Below, in pieces: positions 44,408 to 53,803 of a DNA stretch of 64,000 nucleotides (position 1 is its first letter; each line of letters begins with the position of its first letter). The DNA is taken from positions 62,001 through 126,000 of the forward strand of contig NZ_JALKAC010000003.1 in NCBI RefSeq assembly GCF_024171645.1, written 5' to 3'. The notes under the pieces are model-generated. The model had not been told where the DNA came from and searched no databases. It saw only the letters and a list, made by a program, of their open reading frames with translations. A program made the translations under genes and the position numbers. Origin of the DNA: Flavobacterium sp. HSC-32F16 (GTDB lineage: Bacteria > Bacteroidota > Bacteroidia > Flavobacteriales > Flavobacteriaceae).

Positions 44408-45880
44408 TTATCTAGAATAATTAGGAGCTTCTTTTGTAATTGTTACGTTATGCGGGTGACTTTCAGTGATTCCGCTTGACGTGATTCTAACAAAACGTCC
44501 AGATTCCTGTAAAGTAGGAATATCTTTTGAACCACAGTATCCCATTCCGGCACGAAGACCTCCAATAAACTGAAGCATACTTTCGTTTAATTCACCTTTG
44601 TAAGGAACACGCCCCACAATTCCTTCCGGAACTAATTTTTTAACGTCGTCTTCAACATCTTGAAAATAACGGTCTTTAGAACCTGTCTGCATTGCTTCAA
44701 CAGATCCCATTCCGCGGTATGATTTGAATTTTCTTCCTTCAAAAATGATAGTTTCTCCCGGAGACTCTTTTGTTCCTGCTAATAATGAACCTAACATTAC
44801 ACAGTCAGCACCCGCAGCAATTGCTTTAGGGATATCTCCAGTGTAACGAATTCCACCATCAGCAATAACTGGAACCCCAGTTCCTTTAATCGCTGCAGCA
44901 ACTTCTAAAACTGCCGAAAATTGAGGAAAACCAACACCTGCAACGATACGTGTAGTACAGATTGAACCAGGTCCAATTCCAACTTTTACACCATCAGCTC
45001 CATTTTCTACTAAATATTTAGCAGCTTCCGGAGTTGCAATGTTTCCAACGATAACATCAATTTGAGGGAATTTTGATTTTACTTCTTTTAATGTGTTTAC
45101 CACACCTTCTGTGTGTCCGTGTGCTGTATCGATAATGATAGCATCTACACCTGCGTTAACCAAAGCTTCAGCTCTTTGAACTGCATCTCCAGTAACTCCA
45201 ATTGCAGCAGCAACTCTTAAACGACCAAAAGAATCTTTGTTAGCGATTGGTTTTTGAGTCAGCTTTGTAATATCTCTAAATGTAATTAAACCAACTAATT
45301 CGTTTTTAGAATTTACAACTGGCAATTTTTCGATTTTGTGACCTTGTAAAACTACTTCGGCTTGTTCTAATGAAGTTCCTTCGGCAACAGTAACTAAGTT
45401 TGTACTTGTCATTACCTCAGCGATTGCTTTTGCTCCGTTTTTTTCAAAACGTAAGTCACGATTGGTAACAATTCCTTTAAGGATTTTGTTTTCGTCAACG
45501 ATTGGAATACCGCCAATTCCAAATTCTTTCATGGCGTTTTTAGCGTCGGCGATAGTTGAATTCATTGGTAATGTTACCGGATCGATAATCATTCCTGCCT
45601 CAGCACGCTTTACTTTTCTAACCTTCGCAGCTTGCTGCTCGATTGTCATGTTTTTATGTAAAACTCCAATTCCCCCTTCTTGTGCCATAGCGATTGCCAT
45701 TGCACTTTCGGTCACTGTATCCATAGCAGCAGATACAATTGGAACGTTTAATGTTATATTTCTTGAGAATTTTGATTTGATACTCACTTCGCGGGGAAGC
45801 ACATTCGAGTAGTTAGGTACTAATAATACATCGTCGTAAGTTAAACCTTCGCCGATAATCTTGGAGTTGTGTGCTATCAT
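44408..45880 (-). CDS. guaB: IMP dehydrogenase
   Basis: The 490-residue enzyme oxidises IMP to XMP with NAD, the first committed step to GMP. The N-terminal [16 protein letters not shown] is followed by two CBS domains inserted in the barrel (about 95-205). DTAHGH follows, then the catalytic loop [17 protein letters not shown] with its Cys near residue 305 and the flap [12 protein letters not shown]. The length is normal. A clear -7 box lies upstream on the minus strand at 45907-45914. Confidence 0.98.
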   Translation of the reverse strand: MIAHNSKIIGEGLTYDDVLLVPNYSNVLPREVSIKSKFSRNITLNVPIVSAAMDTVTESAMAIAMAQEGGIGVLHKNMTIEQQAAKVRKVKRAEAGMIIDPVTLPMNSTIADAKNAMKEFGIGGIPIVDENKILKGIVTNRDLRFEKNGAKAIAEVMTSTNLVTVAEGTSLEQAEVVLQGHKIEKLPVVNSKNELVGLITFRDITKLTQKPIANKDSFGRLRVAAAIGVTGDAVQRAEALVNAGVDAIIIDTAHGHTEGVVNTLKEVKSKFPQIDVIVGNIATPEAAKYLVENGADGVKVGIGPGSICTTRIVAGVGFPQFSAVLEVAAAIKGTGVPVIADGGIRYTGDIPKAIAAGADCVMLGSLLAGTKESPGETIIFEGRKFKSYRGMGSVEAMQTGSKDRYFQDVEDDVKKLVPEGIVGRVPYKGELNESMLQFIGGLRAGMGYCGSKDIPTLQESGRFVRITSSGITESHPHNVTITKEAPNYSR

Positions 45881-45883
45881 GGT

Positions 45884-45914
45884 GCAATTTCTAGTTGAAT
45901 TGCGTGCAAATATA
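45884..45914 (-). promoter_or_regulatory. guaB promoter and small leader hairpin
   Basis: On the minus strand TATATTTG (45907-45914) matches TAnnTTTG, about 27 nt before ATG 45880. Between them GCAATT and AATTGC (45884-45889, 45898-45903) can form a 6-bp hairpin directly in front of the start codon. Confidence 0.5.
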
Positions 45915-46021
45915 GTGAATAAATTGCTAACTTGAATACTAACTTATTCATAAATTTAACTTTACAGGAAAATACTTATGAATTTAAATTTCAAATGCTC
46001 ACCCCTAAATTCAAGATATTT

Positions 46022-47422
46022 TTACTTTTTAGAATCTTGAATTATAAAGTTGAAACCAAATTGAAAGGCAAGACTATTGGCCTTTGAAACATCTTTATAT
46101 TCGAAAATATTATCTACTAAAGCATAAATATTAAATTTCCCAACAGTTCCGGAAACTCCCAAACCAACGTTTGTTTTAGAGTATGGGTCGATTGTATACG
46201 TGGCTTTTACATCTAGTTTCTCAAAAATGCTTCGTTTATAAAAAGCCGTCAAAGCTATATAAGGATCATTAGTGGGCATTGTCATAACAAACAATTGTGC
46301 ACCAACTGCATTTAAGTACCTTTTTTCATCTGGAACTTTACAATTACAATCTCCGTCATATCTGGATTCTCCAAAAGAATATTGAATAGACGAATTAAAT
46401 TTTACAGGACGCCAGGTGGTATACTTACTATAAAGTTTTTCTTCTGGAATGGCTTTTTCAAAATCATCAAAAATATCTTTTGGCTCATTTACAGCATCAA
46501 AAATTGGATTTACTCCATCGTACTGATAACTTCCTTTGTATCTTCTTGTCTCAACATCTTTGGATTGTCTAATAAATCCAACATCAATTACACTGGCTGT
46601 AAGCTGTAAATTATCTTTTAAATAATACGTCAGTCCGGCATCAAATCCTAAACCCAAACTTCCGTTAAAAAAAGTATTGTGAGCAATATCGCCTGGAACA
46701 TTTCCTTCGTACTCATCTTTTGTAAATTTAGCAATTCCAGCTGTTTTAACTTCTAGATTAGATTCAATTATTTGAGTGTACATATTAGTTCCAGTTCCCG
46801 GACCTGTATATATATATCCTGAATTTTTGGTTGAAGTTGCATTGGCACCGCTGGAATAAATTTTAGCGCGTCCTCCTAAAACAAGTTTCTTATTCAGCTT
46901 TTTGTGAAAACCAACATGAAATACAGAAAGTACTTCGGCACGAACATTTAAATCGCCTAAATTAAATGATCTTCCAATATAATCCCTATTTCCGTCTACA
47001 GCCAAAATGGCAAGATCTTTTGGAAAATACATTAAAAAATCAAATTCCTGATAGGCTCCAAATGAAACATACGATTGACTATTCTCACCTCCTACTCTAA
47101 ATCCGCCTGAAAATATTTCTAATTGCTGATTGACCTGCGTTTTATCATTTGCTGCTGATTTATTGATAATACTTCGAACCTTGTCATTAAAATCGACTCC
47201 ATTATTGGCAAACAAATCATAAGCAGAAAAACTGCTTGAACCTGTATTTACAGAAACTCCGGAAAGAAGTGGAATACCAAAATAATATTTATACGAAACA
47301 TCGGCACCGGGGTTTACAAGTGACGACTGCGGAATTGATGTAAAGTTGTACAGAATTTGCTTATTTTGAGCCAAACAACAAAGCTGTACTGTAAGTACTA
47401 AAATTAACAGTGCTTTTCTCAT
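46022..47422 (-). CDS. DUF5723-like outer-membrane protein
   Basis: The 466-residue protein has a signal peptide (LCCLA-Q) and repeated amphipathic strands, ending in a beta-barrel with alternating aromatic residues (NSLAFQFGFNFII). The early block NPGADVSYKYYFGIPLLSGVSVNTGSSSFSAYDLF suggests the DUF5723 family of Bacteroidetes barrels. Function is unknown. The upstream lipoprotein gene overlaps it by 4 nt, so they are translated together and may be partners in the outer membrane. Confidence 0.75.
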   Translation of the reverse strand: MRKALLILVLTVQLCCLAQNKQILYNFTSIPQSSLVNPGADVSYKYYFGIPLLSGVSVNTGSSSFSAYDLFANNGVDFNDKVRSIINKSAANDKTQVNQQLEIFSGGFRVGGENSQSYVSFGAYQEFDFLMYFPKDLAILAVDGNRDYIGRSFNLGDLNVRAEVLSVFHVGFHKKLNKKLVLGGRAKIYSSGANATSTKNSGYIYTGPGTGTNMYTQIIESNLEVKTAGIAKFTKDEYEGNVPGDIAHNTFFNGSLGLGFDAGLTYYLKDNLQLTASVIDVGFIRQSKDVETRRYKGSYQYDGVNPIFDAVNEPKDIFDDFEKAIPEEKLYSKYTTWRPVKFNSSIQYSFGESRYDGDCNCKVPDEKRYLNAVGAQLFVMTMPTNDPYIALTAFYKRSIFEKLDVKATYTIDPYSKTNVGLGVSGTVGKFNIYALVDNIFEYKDVSKANSLAFQFGFNFIIQDSKK

Positions 47423-47964
47423 TCGATTCTCATATAAGCGGTTGCACCTGATTTGAATTTTAAGTTCCCCGAAATATCGCCTGTTCCGGGTTCAATCGTT
47501 ACAACAAAACCCACTTTTACGGTTCGTTTTAACAAAGCAAGTCGCTCTCCTTCAAAAACTTCAGTTGGATATTTTATGATATTTGCAGTCCCATTATATT
47601 GCGGAACATTTAAAGTAATGGTTTCCATGGGCTGATCGTTTGCATCAATAAACGTTATTTCAACCTTAAAAGCCCTATTAAAAGTGTTTTCGGTTTCAAA
47701 ATTGAGTTCGGCTTTGGTTAGATTATCATTTAAAAACTTATTTTTAAAAACATCAAAATCCTCAACGTCAGGCGGTATTTGATGCGCAGTTCCATCATCA
47801 TCAATTTCATTTGCCTTGACATTAAAGTGCGCCACATTTGCTACAAATACAGGCTCTATTTTAAAATCGTCAATTTGATCAAAGTCTAAATCACTAGAAC
47901 AGGAGAGAAATAAAATGGCAGAGAATAAAATCGCAGAAATTCTATGAATCAAATTAGGCTTCAT
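47419..47964 (-). CDS. Lipoprotein of unknown function
   Basis: The 181-residue protein has a lipobox LFLSC (Cys about 22) and an acidic N-terminal segment (SSDLDFDQIDD), as found in surface-exposed or outer-membrane lipoproteins of this phylum. The rest is predicted to be beta-rich (AELNFETENTFNRAFKVEITFID). I do not recognise a family. It is coupled by a 4-nt overlap to the barrel gene after it. Confidence 0.75.
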   Translation of the reverse strand: MKPNLIHRISAILFSAILFLSCSSDLDFDQIDDFKIEPVFVANVAHFNVKANEIDDDGTAHQIPPDVEDFDVFKNKFLNDNLTKAELNFETENTFNRAFKVEITFIDANDQPMETITLNVPQYNGTANIIKYPTEVFEGERLALLKRTVKVGFVVTIEPGTGDISGNLKFKSGATAYMRIE

Positions 47965-48038
47965 GTAGATTTTTTTTAAGATAAATAAAAAACGATCTCG
48001 TTTACAACATATTGCCTAATGTACGAAAAATTAGCTGT

Positions 48039-48905
48039 TTAATGAAATTTTCCAAACAATTTTGACGCTTCATTATAAGCGCTTTCAAAACTTAAAGAAT
48101 TAAGTCCTGTTATTTTTTTATTAGCCGTAAAATAAGAAACCAATTTTTCTGTCGGCATATTCCCTGTTAGTTTATCTGTCGCCATCGGACAACCTCCAAA
48201 CCCCTGAATTGCACCGTCAAAACGAGTACATCCTGCCTTTGCTGCGGCATCTATTTTCTCAAACCAGCTGTCAGGCGTTGTATGAAGATGTGCTCCAAAT
48301 TCAATTTCGGGATATTTCGGAATTAAATTTGAAAACAAATAAGTAATAACTTCTGGCGTAGAACTCCCTACAGTATCCGAAAGCGATAAAATTTTAACGC
48401 CCATTCCTGCCAGTTTTTCAGTCCATTCCGCAACAATTTCAACATTCCACGGATCTCCGTATGGGTTTCCAAAACCCATAGAAAGATAGGTAACTACTTC
48501 TTTATTTTTTTTATCGGCTATTTCCAGAATTTCTTCAAGAGTAATTAAAGATTCAGCAATCGTTTTATGTGTGTTACGCATCTGAAAGTTTTCAGATATC
48601 GAAAAAGGAAATCCTAAATATTGAATAGCTTCATGTTCTGAAGCTAAAGCCGCACCTTGCGTATTAGCAATGATCGAAAGAAGTTTGCTGTTTGTTTGAG
48701 ATAAGTCTAATTGTGCCAAAACTTCGGCCGTATCCTGCATTTGAGGAATTGCTTTTGGAGAAACAAAACTTCCAAAATCGATTGTATCAAACCCTACACG
48801 AAGCAAAGCTTGTATATAGGTTACTTTATTTTTTGTTGGAATAAAAGTTTTAATGCCCTGCATGGCATCTCTTGGACATTCGATAATCTTGATCTCTTTA
48901 TTCAA
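48039..48905 (-). CDS. Hydroxymethylglutaryl-CoA lyase
   Basis: The 288-residue TIM-barrel enzyme cleaves HMG-CoA to acetoacetate and acetyl-CoA in leucine degradation. Markers are IIECPRDAMQG with the catalytic Arg, Asp and a nearby Gln, LSDTVGSSTPE, the metal-binding GAHLHTTPD histidines, and GGCPMATDKLTGNMPTEKLV with the Cys loop. Close relatives act on other acyl-CoAs, but the motif set favours HMG-CoA. Leucine dehydrogenase of the same pathway lies 11 kb away in the window. Confidence 0.92.
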   Translation of the reverse strand: MNKEIKIIECPRDAMQGIKTFIPTKNKVTYIQALLRVGFDTIDFGSFVSPKAIPQMQDTAEVLAQLDLSQTNSKLLSIIANTQGAALASEHEAIQYLGFPFSISENFQMRNTHKTIAESLITLEEILEIADKKNKEVVTYLSMGFGNPYGDPWNVEIVAEWTEKLAGMGVKILSLSDTVGSSTPEVITYLFSNLIPKYPEIEFGAHLHTTPDSWFEKIDAAAKAGCTRFDGAIQGFGGCPMATDKLTGNMPTEKLVSYFTANKKITGLNSLSFESAYNEASKLFGKFH

Positions 48906-49004
48906 AGCTTATTCTTTTGTAAAAGCTAAGTTAGGTTCTTTTTTAAAGAAATAAAAATTAACTCTTTGCGAATTATTTATTTTAACCTTATCAGGCTGTT
49001 TTTT

Positions 49005-49041
49005 TTAACCACATAAGTTATATAAGGTCATTTAAATTTAA
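49005..49041. repeat. Direct repeat copy 1 (AACCACATAAGTTATATAAGG)
   Basis: TTAACCACATAAGTTATATA AGGTCATTTAAATTTAA is the first of two close direct repeats. The second copy is at 49090-49126. It lies in the gap between HMG-CoA lyase and the satD-like gene. The same core occurs at 12378. Confidence 0.55.
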
Positions 49042-49089
49042 TTCATGAATAGTTTTTGTTAGAGCAATATAAGTTTTCTGAGTTATTTT

Positions 49090-49126
49090 TTTTAACCGTA
49101 TAAGTTATTTAAGGTCATTTAATTTT
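49090..49126. repeat. Direct repeat copy 2
   Basis: TTAACCGTATAAGTTATTTA AGGTCATTTAATTTTAA repeats 49005-49041 with a few substitutions, 85 bases further on. Confidence 0.55.
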
Positions 49127-49172
49127 AATGCTGGATCGTTTCTTGGAAGTTAAATACAAGTATATCTGTCTT

Positions 49173-49276
49173 TATTACGTAATATCGTAATAGATTTTTT
49201 TATTACACAAAAGCGTAATATTTTAAAATATTACCAAAAAGTGTAATAATTAAAAATATTACTTATATTTGTAATA
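49173..49276. promoter_or_regulatory. Array of four TATTAC-N8-GTAATA operator units upstream of the satD-like gene
   Basis: Eight half-sites, alternately TATTAC and GTAATA, start at 49173, 49187, 49201, 49215, 49229, 49243, 49257 and 49271, an exact 14-bp period. Each pair is an inverted repeat with an 8-nt spacer, and the pairs repeat every 28 bp. All eight hexamers are perfect while the spacers differ. The last unit overlaps a TAnnTTTG box (49264-49271), and a second box lies at 49298-49305 just before ATG 49309. The downstream protein has an HTH, so it is the likely ligand. Confidence 0.8.
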
Positions 49277-49308
49277 GAATTTTTATTATTTTTTAATTAT
49301 ATTTGATT

Positions 49309-49920
49309 ATGACTAGTGTAATTACAGGCGACATAATTGGTTCAAGACAACAGGAATCGCAGCATTGGGTCGAAGATTTAAAAAAAATACTGGCTCCGCT
49401 TGGCAAAACACCAGGCGAATGGGAAGTTTATCGTGGTGATGAATTTCAAATTGAAGTTAAAAACCCCGAAGATGCTTTATTGACTGCTGTTTTAATAAAA
49501 GCACATTTAAGAGCCATAAAATCTGATGCGAGGATGAGTATTGGCTTTGGAGACAAAACGCATAATGCAGTGAAAATTTCTGAAAGTAACGGGACGGCTT
49601 TTATCAATTCGGGGGAACTTTTTGAAACTTTAAAAAAGCAAAAAGTGACTTTAGCATTACGAACAAATGATATTTCTTTTGATGAAAAGCTGAATTTAAT
49701 GATTCAGCTGGCTTTGACTTTTATGGATAACTGGCTGGTACAATCGGCAGAATTTGTTGCAAAAGCTATAGAAAACCCAAGTCTTTCGCAGGAAGAACTG
49801 GGACAAAAATTAGGTATTAATCAAGCTGCAGTAAGCCGAAGACAAAAACGTGCTCAGTTTGATTTGGTTATGAATTTAGATCGTTATTTTAGAACACAAA
49901 TAAAACAATTAGCCCCATGA
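49309..49920 (+). CDS. SatD-like protein with C-terminal helix-turn-helix
   Basis: The 203-residue protein starts SVITGDIIGSRQQ and has a first domain with WEVYRGDEFQIEVKNPEDAL and MSIGFGDK, similar to SatD-family proteins. Its C-terminal part (LSQEELGQKLGINQAAVSRRQKRAQFDLV, about 162-190) is a helix-turn-helix. The function is not settled, and the HTH and the operator array in front suggest autoregulation. I chose ATG 49309 because the TTG at 49303 is inside a promoter box. Its end overlaps the DUF3307 start by 4 nt. Confidence 0.82.
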   Translation: MTSVITGDIIGSRQQESQHWVEDLKKILAPLGKTPGEWEVYRGDEFQIEVKNPEDALLTAVLIKAHLRAIKSDARMSIGFGDKTHNAVKISESNGTAFINSGELFETLKKQKVTLALRTNDISFDEKLNLMIQLALTFMDNWLVQSAEFVAKAIENPSLSQEELGQKLGINQAAVSRRQKRAQFDLVMNLDRYFRTQIKQLAP

Positions 49921-50630
49921 TTTTATTTATAAAACTGCTTTTGGCACATTTGTTAGGCGATTTTATCTGGCAGCCTAATTCCTGGGTAACCGATAAAGAA
50001 AGTAAAAAACATAAAAGTATTTACTTATATCTTCATATTTTACTACATGGTGTTTTAGCCGCAATTCTAGCCGGAGAAATCCGTTTTATTCCTTATGCCT
50101 TTTTAATTGCCTTTACACACGGAATCATCGATTTAATCAAACTGCATTTTCAAAACAGAAAAACGAAACGCACTTGGTTTGTAGTAGATCAAATTGCACA
50201 TGTTTTGGTTTTAATTGGCGTTGTTCTTTTATATGAAAACAAAGGAATAATTTACTTTTGGCAGAATAATGAATTCTGGATTTTAATAACCGGAATTTTA
50301 TTGATTACTAAACCTACTTCTATATTCATAAAAACTATCATTTCAATCTGGGCGCCTGAAAGCCAAAACAGCCATCAGGATAATTCTCTGATAGCTGCCG
50401 GAAATTATATTGGTATTTTGGAACGCTTGTTTGTGTTCGGATTTATCTTAACCGGACATTTTGAAGCGATAGGATTTTTACTGGCCGCTAAATCTATTTT
50501 TAGGTTTGGAGATTTAAAAGAAGCCAAAGACCGAAAACTGACCGAATATGTTTTAATAGGCACTTTAATCAGTTTTGGAATTGCAATATTAGCCGGAATA
50601 GTAGTTCAGGCTGTTCTTTTACTGCCCTAA
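49917..50630 (+). CDS. DUF3307 domain membrane protein
   Basis: The 237-residue membrane protein has about six or seven helices. The N-terminal [14 protein letters not shown] and [14 protein letters not shown] carry His and Asp residues in helices (a DUF3307 pattern), as does [12 protein letters not shown]. The role is unknown. It is translationally coupled to the satD-like gene, and the pairing is common in other bacteria. The 3' end overlaps the convergent pyrD by 12 nt. Confidence 0.85.
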   Translation: MILFIKLLLAHLLGDFIWQPNSWVTDKESKKHKSIYLYLHILLHGVLAAILAGEIRFIPYAFLIAFTHGIIDLIKLHFQNRKTKRTWFVVDQIAHVLVLIGVVLLYENKGIIYFWQNNEFWILITGILLITKPTSIFIKTIISIWAPESQNSHQDNSLIAAGNYIGILERLFVFGFILTGHFEAIGFLLAAKSIFRFGDLKEAKDRKLTEYVLIGTLISFGIAILAGIVVQAVLLLP

Positions 50631-51650
50631 AACTTTTTTGTTTATCGCTTTTATCAACGCTGGACCTTCATAAATAAAACCTGTGTATAACTGCACTAAA
50701 CTTGCTCCTGCGTTTAATTTTTCGATGGCGTCATCGGCAGAATGAATTCCTCCTACTCCAATAATTGGGAATGCTTTATTGCTTTTTTCCGAAAGAAAAC
50801 GAATTACTTCTGTAGAACGTTTTGTTAATGGTTTTCCAGATAAACCTCCCATTTCTGATTGATTTTCAGATTGTAAACCGTCTCTTGAAATTGTAGTATT
50901 AGTTGCAATTACACCTGCAATCTGCGTAGTTTTTACAATATCAATAATATCCAATAACTGCTCATCTGTAAGATCCGGAGCAATTTTTAAAAGAATTGGT
51001 TTTACTTTTTGAGTACTTGTTTTTTGCTTTTCAACATTTCTATTTTGCAAAGTCTGCAATAAAGCCGTTAAAGGTTCTTTGTCTTGCAGTGCTCTTAAGT
51101 TTGGTGTATTTGGAGAACTAACATTCACCACAAAATAATCTACATGATCAAACAAAGCATCAAAACAAATGATATAATCGTCAACTGCATTTTCGTTCGG
51201 CGTTACTTTATTTTTTCCTATGTTTCCACCAATTAAAACGCCCGAGTTCTTTTTCAAACGTTCTACAGCTTCCAGAACACCGCCGTTGTTAAAACCCATT
51301 CTGTTAATAATCGCCTGATCTTCTTTTAAACGAAATAAACGCTTTTTTGGATTTCCTTCCTGACCAACCGGAGTTACAGTTCCAATTTCGATAAAACCAA
51401 AACCAAAATCAGAAAGCTCTTTGTACAGTTTCGCATCTTTATCAAATCCTGCTGCAAGTCCAACCGGATTTTTGAATTTAATTCCGAAAACTTCTCTTTC
51501 TAAACGAGCGTCTTTTACTTCATAAATTGATCTTATAATTGCCGAAACTCCAGGAATTTTTGAAATAAATTTTACAAATGAAAAAGTAAAGTAATGTACT
51601 TCTTCCGGATCAAACCAAAAAAGTATTGGGCGAATTATCAATTTATACAT
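50619..51650 (-). CDS. pyrD: Dihydroorotate dehydrogenase (quinone), class 2
   Basis: The 343-residue enzyme oxidises dihydroorotate to orotate in pyrimidine synthesis. It has the N-terminal membrane-associated extension typical of class 2, [38 protein letters not shown] with the catalytic Ser, and [43 protein letters not shown] -7 box lies at 51679-51686 on the minus strand. Confidence 0.97.
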   Translation of the reverse strand: MYKLIIRPILFWFDPEEVHYFTFSFVKFISKIPGVSAIIRSIYEVKDARLEREVFGIKFKNPVGLAAGFDKDAKLYKELSDFGFGFIEIGTVTPVGQEGNPKKRLFRLKEDQAIINRMGFNNGGVLEAVERLKKNSGVLIGGNIGKNKVTPNENAVDDYIICFDALFDHVDYFVVNVSSPNTPNLRALQDKEPLTALLQTLQNRNVEKQKTSTQKVKPILLKIAPDLTDEQLLDIIDIVKTTQIAGVIATNTTISRDGLQSENQSEMGGLSGKPLTKRSTEVIRFLSEKSNKAFPIIGVGGIHSADDAIEKLNAGASLVQLYTGFIYEGPALIKAINKKVLGQ

Positions 51651-51678
51651 AAGAGTTGTGTTGTTGTTATTTTGGCTG

Positions 51679-51686
51679 CAAATTTA
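51679..51686 (-). promoter_or_regulatory. -7 box of pyrD
   Basis: On the minus strand this reads TAAATTTG, an exact match to TAnnTTTG, about 28 nt before ATG 51650. No clear -33 TTG is seen. Confidence 0.45.
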
Positions 51687-51861
51687 AATATTATAGTTTA
51701 AAAAGGTGCTTTTTTATAAAAAACAAATTATATCATGTTGCAAGTTATAATATGAAACGATTTCAAGCCTTTTAATAAAGTTCTTCGGTTTATTTATTCT
51801 TTAATTTTGAGACATTTAAAAAAATAGCACTGCCCATTTTCTTTTCAAAAAATTAAGAATT

Positions 51862-52452
51862 ATGCAAAATGAAGCAAAAATCAATAACCATCCGGAAAAA
51901 ACAGTTCTTCTAATCGCACTATTTTTTTTATCCGGTTATATTCCAATTAAAGCTCAGGAAACAAAAGAAAAAGCTTTTAGTTCTCACCATCAAATAGGAA
52001 TTTCAATAAATCATGTACATGTTTTTGAAGGCAGAGATGATGAAGGAAATCGTGAAGTTTTAAGTCTGCCTGCATGGGGAATAGATTATACTTTTCAGTT
52101 TCATGAAAAATGGGCTGTTGGTCTTCACACCGATTTTGTAATTGAAAAATTTAAAGTCGAAAAAGTGTATGCAAATGATGAAGATAAAGAAATTGTTGAA
52201 AGAAGTTATCCTATTGCTCCCGCAATAATGGGAATTTATAAACCTAGTGAATCCTGGAGTTTTCTTTTAGGATTTGGAGGCGAATTTGCCAAAGAAGAAA
52301 ATTATTTTTTAACCCGAGTTGGCACTGAATACGGATACGAACTTCCGAAAAACTGGGAAATTTTTGGAACATTCAGCTATGATCTCAAATGGAAGGCTTA
52401 CGACAGCTGGGGAATTGGGTTAGGAATTGCAAAAAACTTTGGAGAAAAATAA
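51862..52452 (+). CDS. Small outer-membrane beta-barrel-like protein
   Basis: The 196-residue protein has a signal peptide after a hydrophilic N terminus (ALFFLSGYIPIKA-Q, cleavage about residue 32). About eight short strands with aromatic ends follow (WGIDYTFQFHEKWAVGLHTDF; SWSFLLGFGGEFA; WGIGLGIAKNF). It is compatible with an eight-stranded barrel. I do not recognise a named family. It begins the pair with the porin gene 39 nt downstream. Confidence 0.6.
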   Translation: MQNEAKINNHPEKTVLLIALFFLSGYIPIKAQETKEKAFSSHHQIGISINHVHVFEGRDDEGNREVLSLPAWGIDYTFQFHEKWAVGLHTDFVIEKFKVEKVYANDEDKEIVERSYPIAPAIMGIYKPSESWSFLLGFGGEFAKEENYFLTRVGTEYGYELPKNWEIFGTFSYDLKWKAYDSWGIGLGIAKNFGEK

Positions 52453-52491
52453 AATTCCAGATCAAATACAAATTACAAATCAGCGGCGTAT

Positions 52492-53712
52492 ATGTACAAG
52501 ACAAATAAAACAATTCGTATTTTAAAAATTTACTTTTTATTACTGCTCTTATTACTTGCCTTTAAATCAAAAGCACAGCAAGAAAAAGACACAACTAAAT
52601 TAATGAATTTTAAATACGGTAATAAAGGCATTGAATTGAGAACCAACGACAATAAATTTCTATTTCAATTACAAAGCCGGTTTCAGTTTCGATTTTCTAC
52701 ACCCAATGATACTGACCCATTAACGTATGATGACTATAGTCAGGATAAAAAAACAACTTTTAAAATCAATCGTGCAAGATTAAAAGTGGGAGGTCATGCC
52801 TTCGAGCCGTGGTTAAATTATTATTGGGAATACGAATTGAGCCAGTCTAATTTATTAGATTTTAGAATTATGGTCGAAAAATGGGAATGGCTGAGTTTTA
52901 AAGCCGGACAATGGAAAGTTGAGTTTACAAGAGAACGTTTCATTAGCAGCGGTGAACAACAGACTGTAGAACGATCTTTAATCAACCGTCCGTTTACAGC
53001 AGACAGACAAATGGGCGTTGAAGTTTACGGCCATCTTAAAGGAAAAGGCATTGCTGATTTTAATTACTGGGCAGCCGCCCTTACCGGAACCGGGAGAGGA
53101 AATACTTCTAATGACGATAATAACTTAATGTATTTTGGAAGGGCACAATGGAATTTTTTAGGAAGATTTCTTGATTTTGAAGGAAGTGATATTGAATTTC
53201 ATGAAAAACCAACGCCTATAATTGCACTTTCTGGATTAACAAACCGAAGTCCCTATACCCGATTTTCTCAATCTGGCGGAGGTTATTTAGAAGGATATGA
53301 AGATGGTGCTCCGGGACAATATCGCGTTAATCAGTGGAATTTAGAAACTGCCTTTATGTATCGCGGTTTTTCATGGCAGAGCGAATGGCATACCAAACAA
53401 ATTATTGATAAATTAAATAACGACAGTACAACAACTTTAAAAGGATATTATGTTCAGGCTGGATATTTTTTTCACAATACTTTTAATTGGTGGCCAAAAC
53501 ATTTAGAAATGGCCGGACGTCATGCTGCGTATAGACCTGATAATGACATCAGACAAAATAGACAAGATGAAACTACGATTGCTTTTAACTGGTTTTTTAA
53601 AGGACATAAAAACAAATTGACATCGGAGTTTAGTTATTTCAGCTTCGAAGACAAAACACTTCCTTTAGAGGCGGGATGGCGTTTTAGAATACAATGGGAT
53701 ATTTCACTCTAA
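52492..53712 (+). CDS. Phosphate-selective porin-like outer-membrane protein
   Basis: The 406-residue protein has a signal peptide (FKSKA-Q). The barrel starts KYGNKGIELRTNDNKFLFQLQSRFQFRF and has FKINRARLKVGGHAF, FKAGQWKVEFTRERFISSGEQQTVERSLINRPFTADRQMGVEVYG, and AGYFFHNTFNWWPKHLEMAGR. These match the OprO/OprP-like porin family. The C terminus is hydrophobic (RFRIQWDISL). Its substrate may be phosphate or another anion. Confidence 0.85.
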   Translation: MYKTNKTIRILKIYFLLLLLLLAFKSKAQQEKDTTKLMNFKYGNKGIELRTNDNKFLFQLQSRFQFRFSTPNDTDPLTYDDYSQDKKTTFKINRARLKVGGHAFEPWLNYYWEYELSQSNLLDFRIMVEKWEWLSFKAGQWKVEFTRERFISSGEQQTVERSLINRPFTADRQMGVEVYGHLKGKGIADFNYWAAALTGTGRGNTSNDDNNLMYFGRAQWNFLGRFLDFEGSDIEFHEKPTPIIALSGLTNRSPYTRFSQSGGGYLEGYEDGAPGQYRVNQWNLETAFMYRGFSWQSEWHTKQIIDKLNNDSTTTLKGYYVQAGYFFHNTFNWWPKHLEMAGRHAAYRPDNDIRQNRQDETTIAFNWFFKGHKNKLTSEFSYFSFEDKTLPLEAGWRFRIQWDISL

Positions 53713-53803
53713 GACGCCTGGCTTTCTCTATAGAAAATTCTTACTCCATTTTTAAATACAAATTCATTTTTTTAATAACTTTATCTAACTTAAAATACTG
53801 AAA

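Noticed and set aside
45881..46021. A guanine riboswitch before guaB
   Set aside because: Only a 6-bp hairpin is visible; no conserved aptamer sequence was found.
49173..49276. The regular array could be a small CRISPR
   Set aside because: The repeated parts are only 6 bp with 8-nt gaps and alternate in orientation, and there are no cas genes. An operator array fits better.
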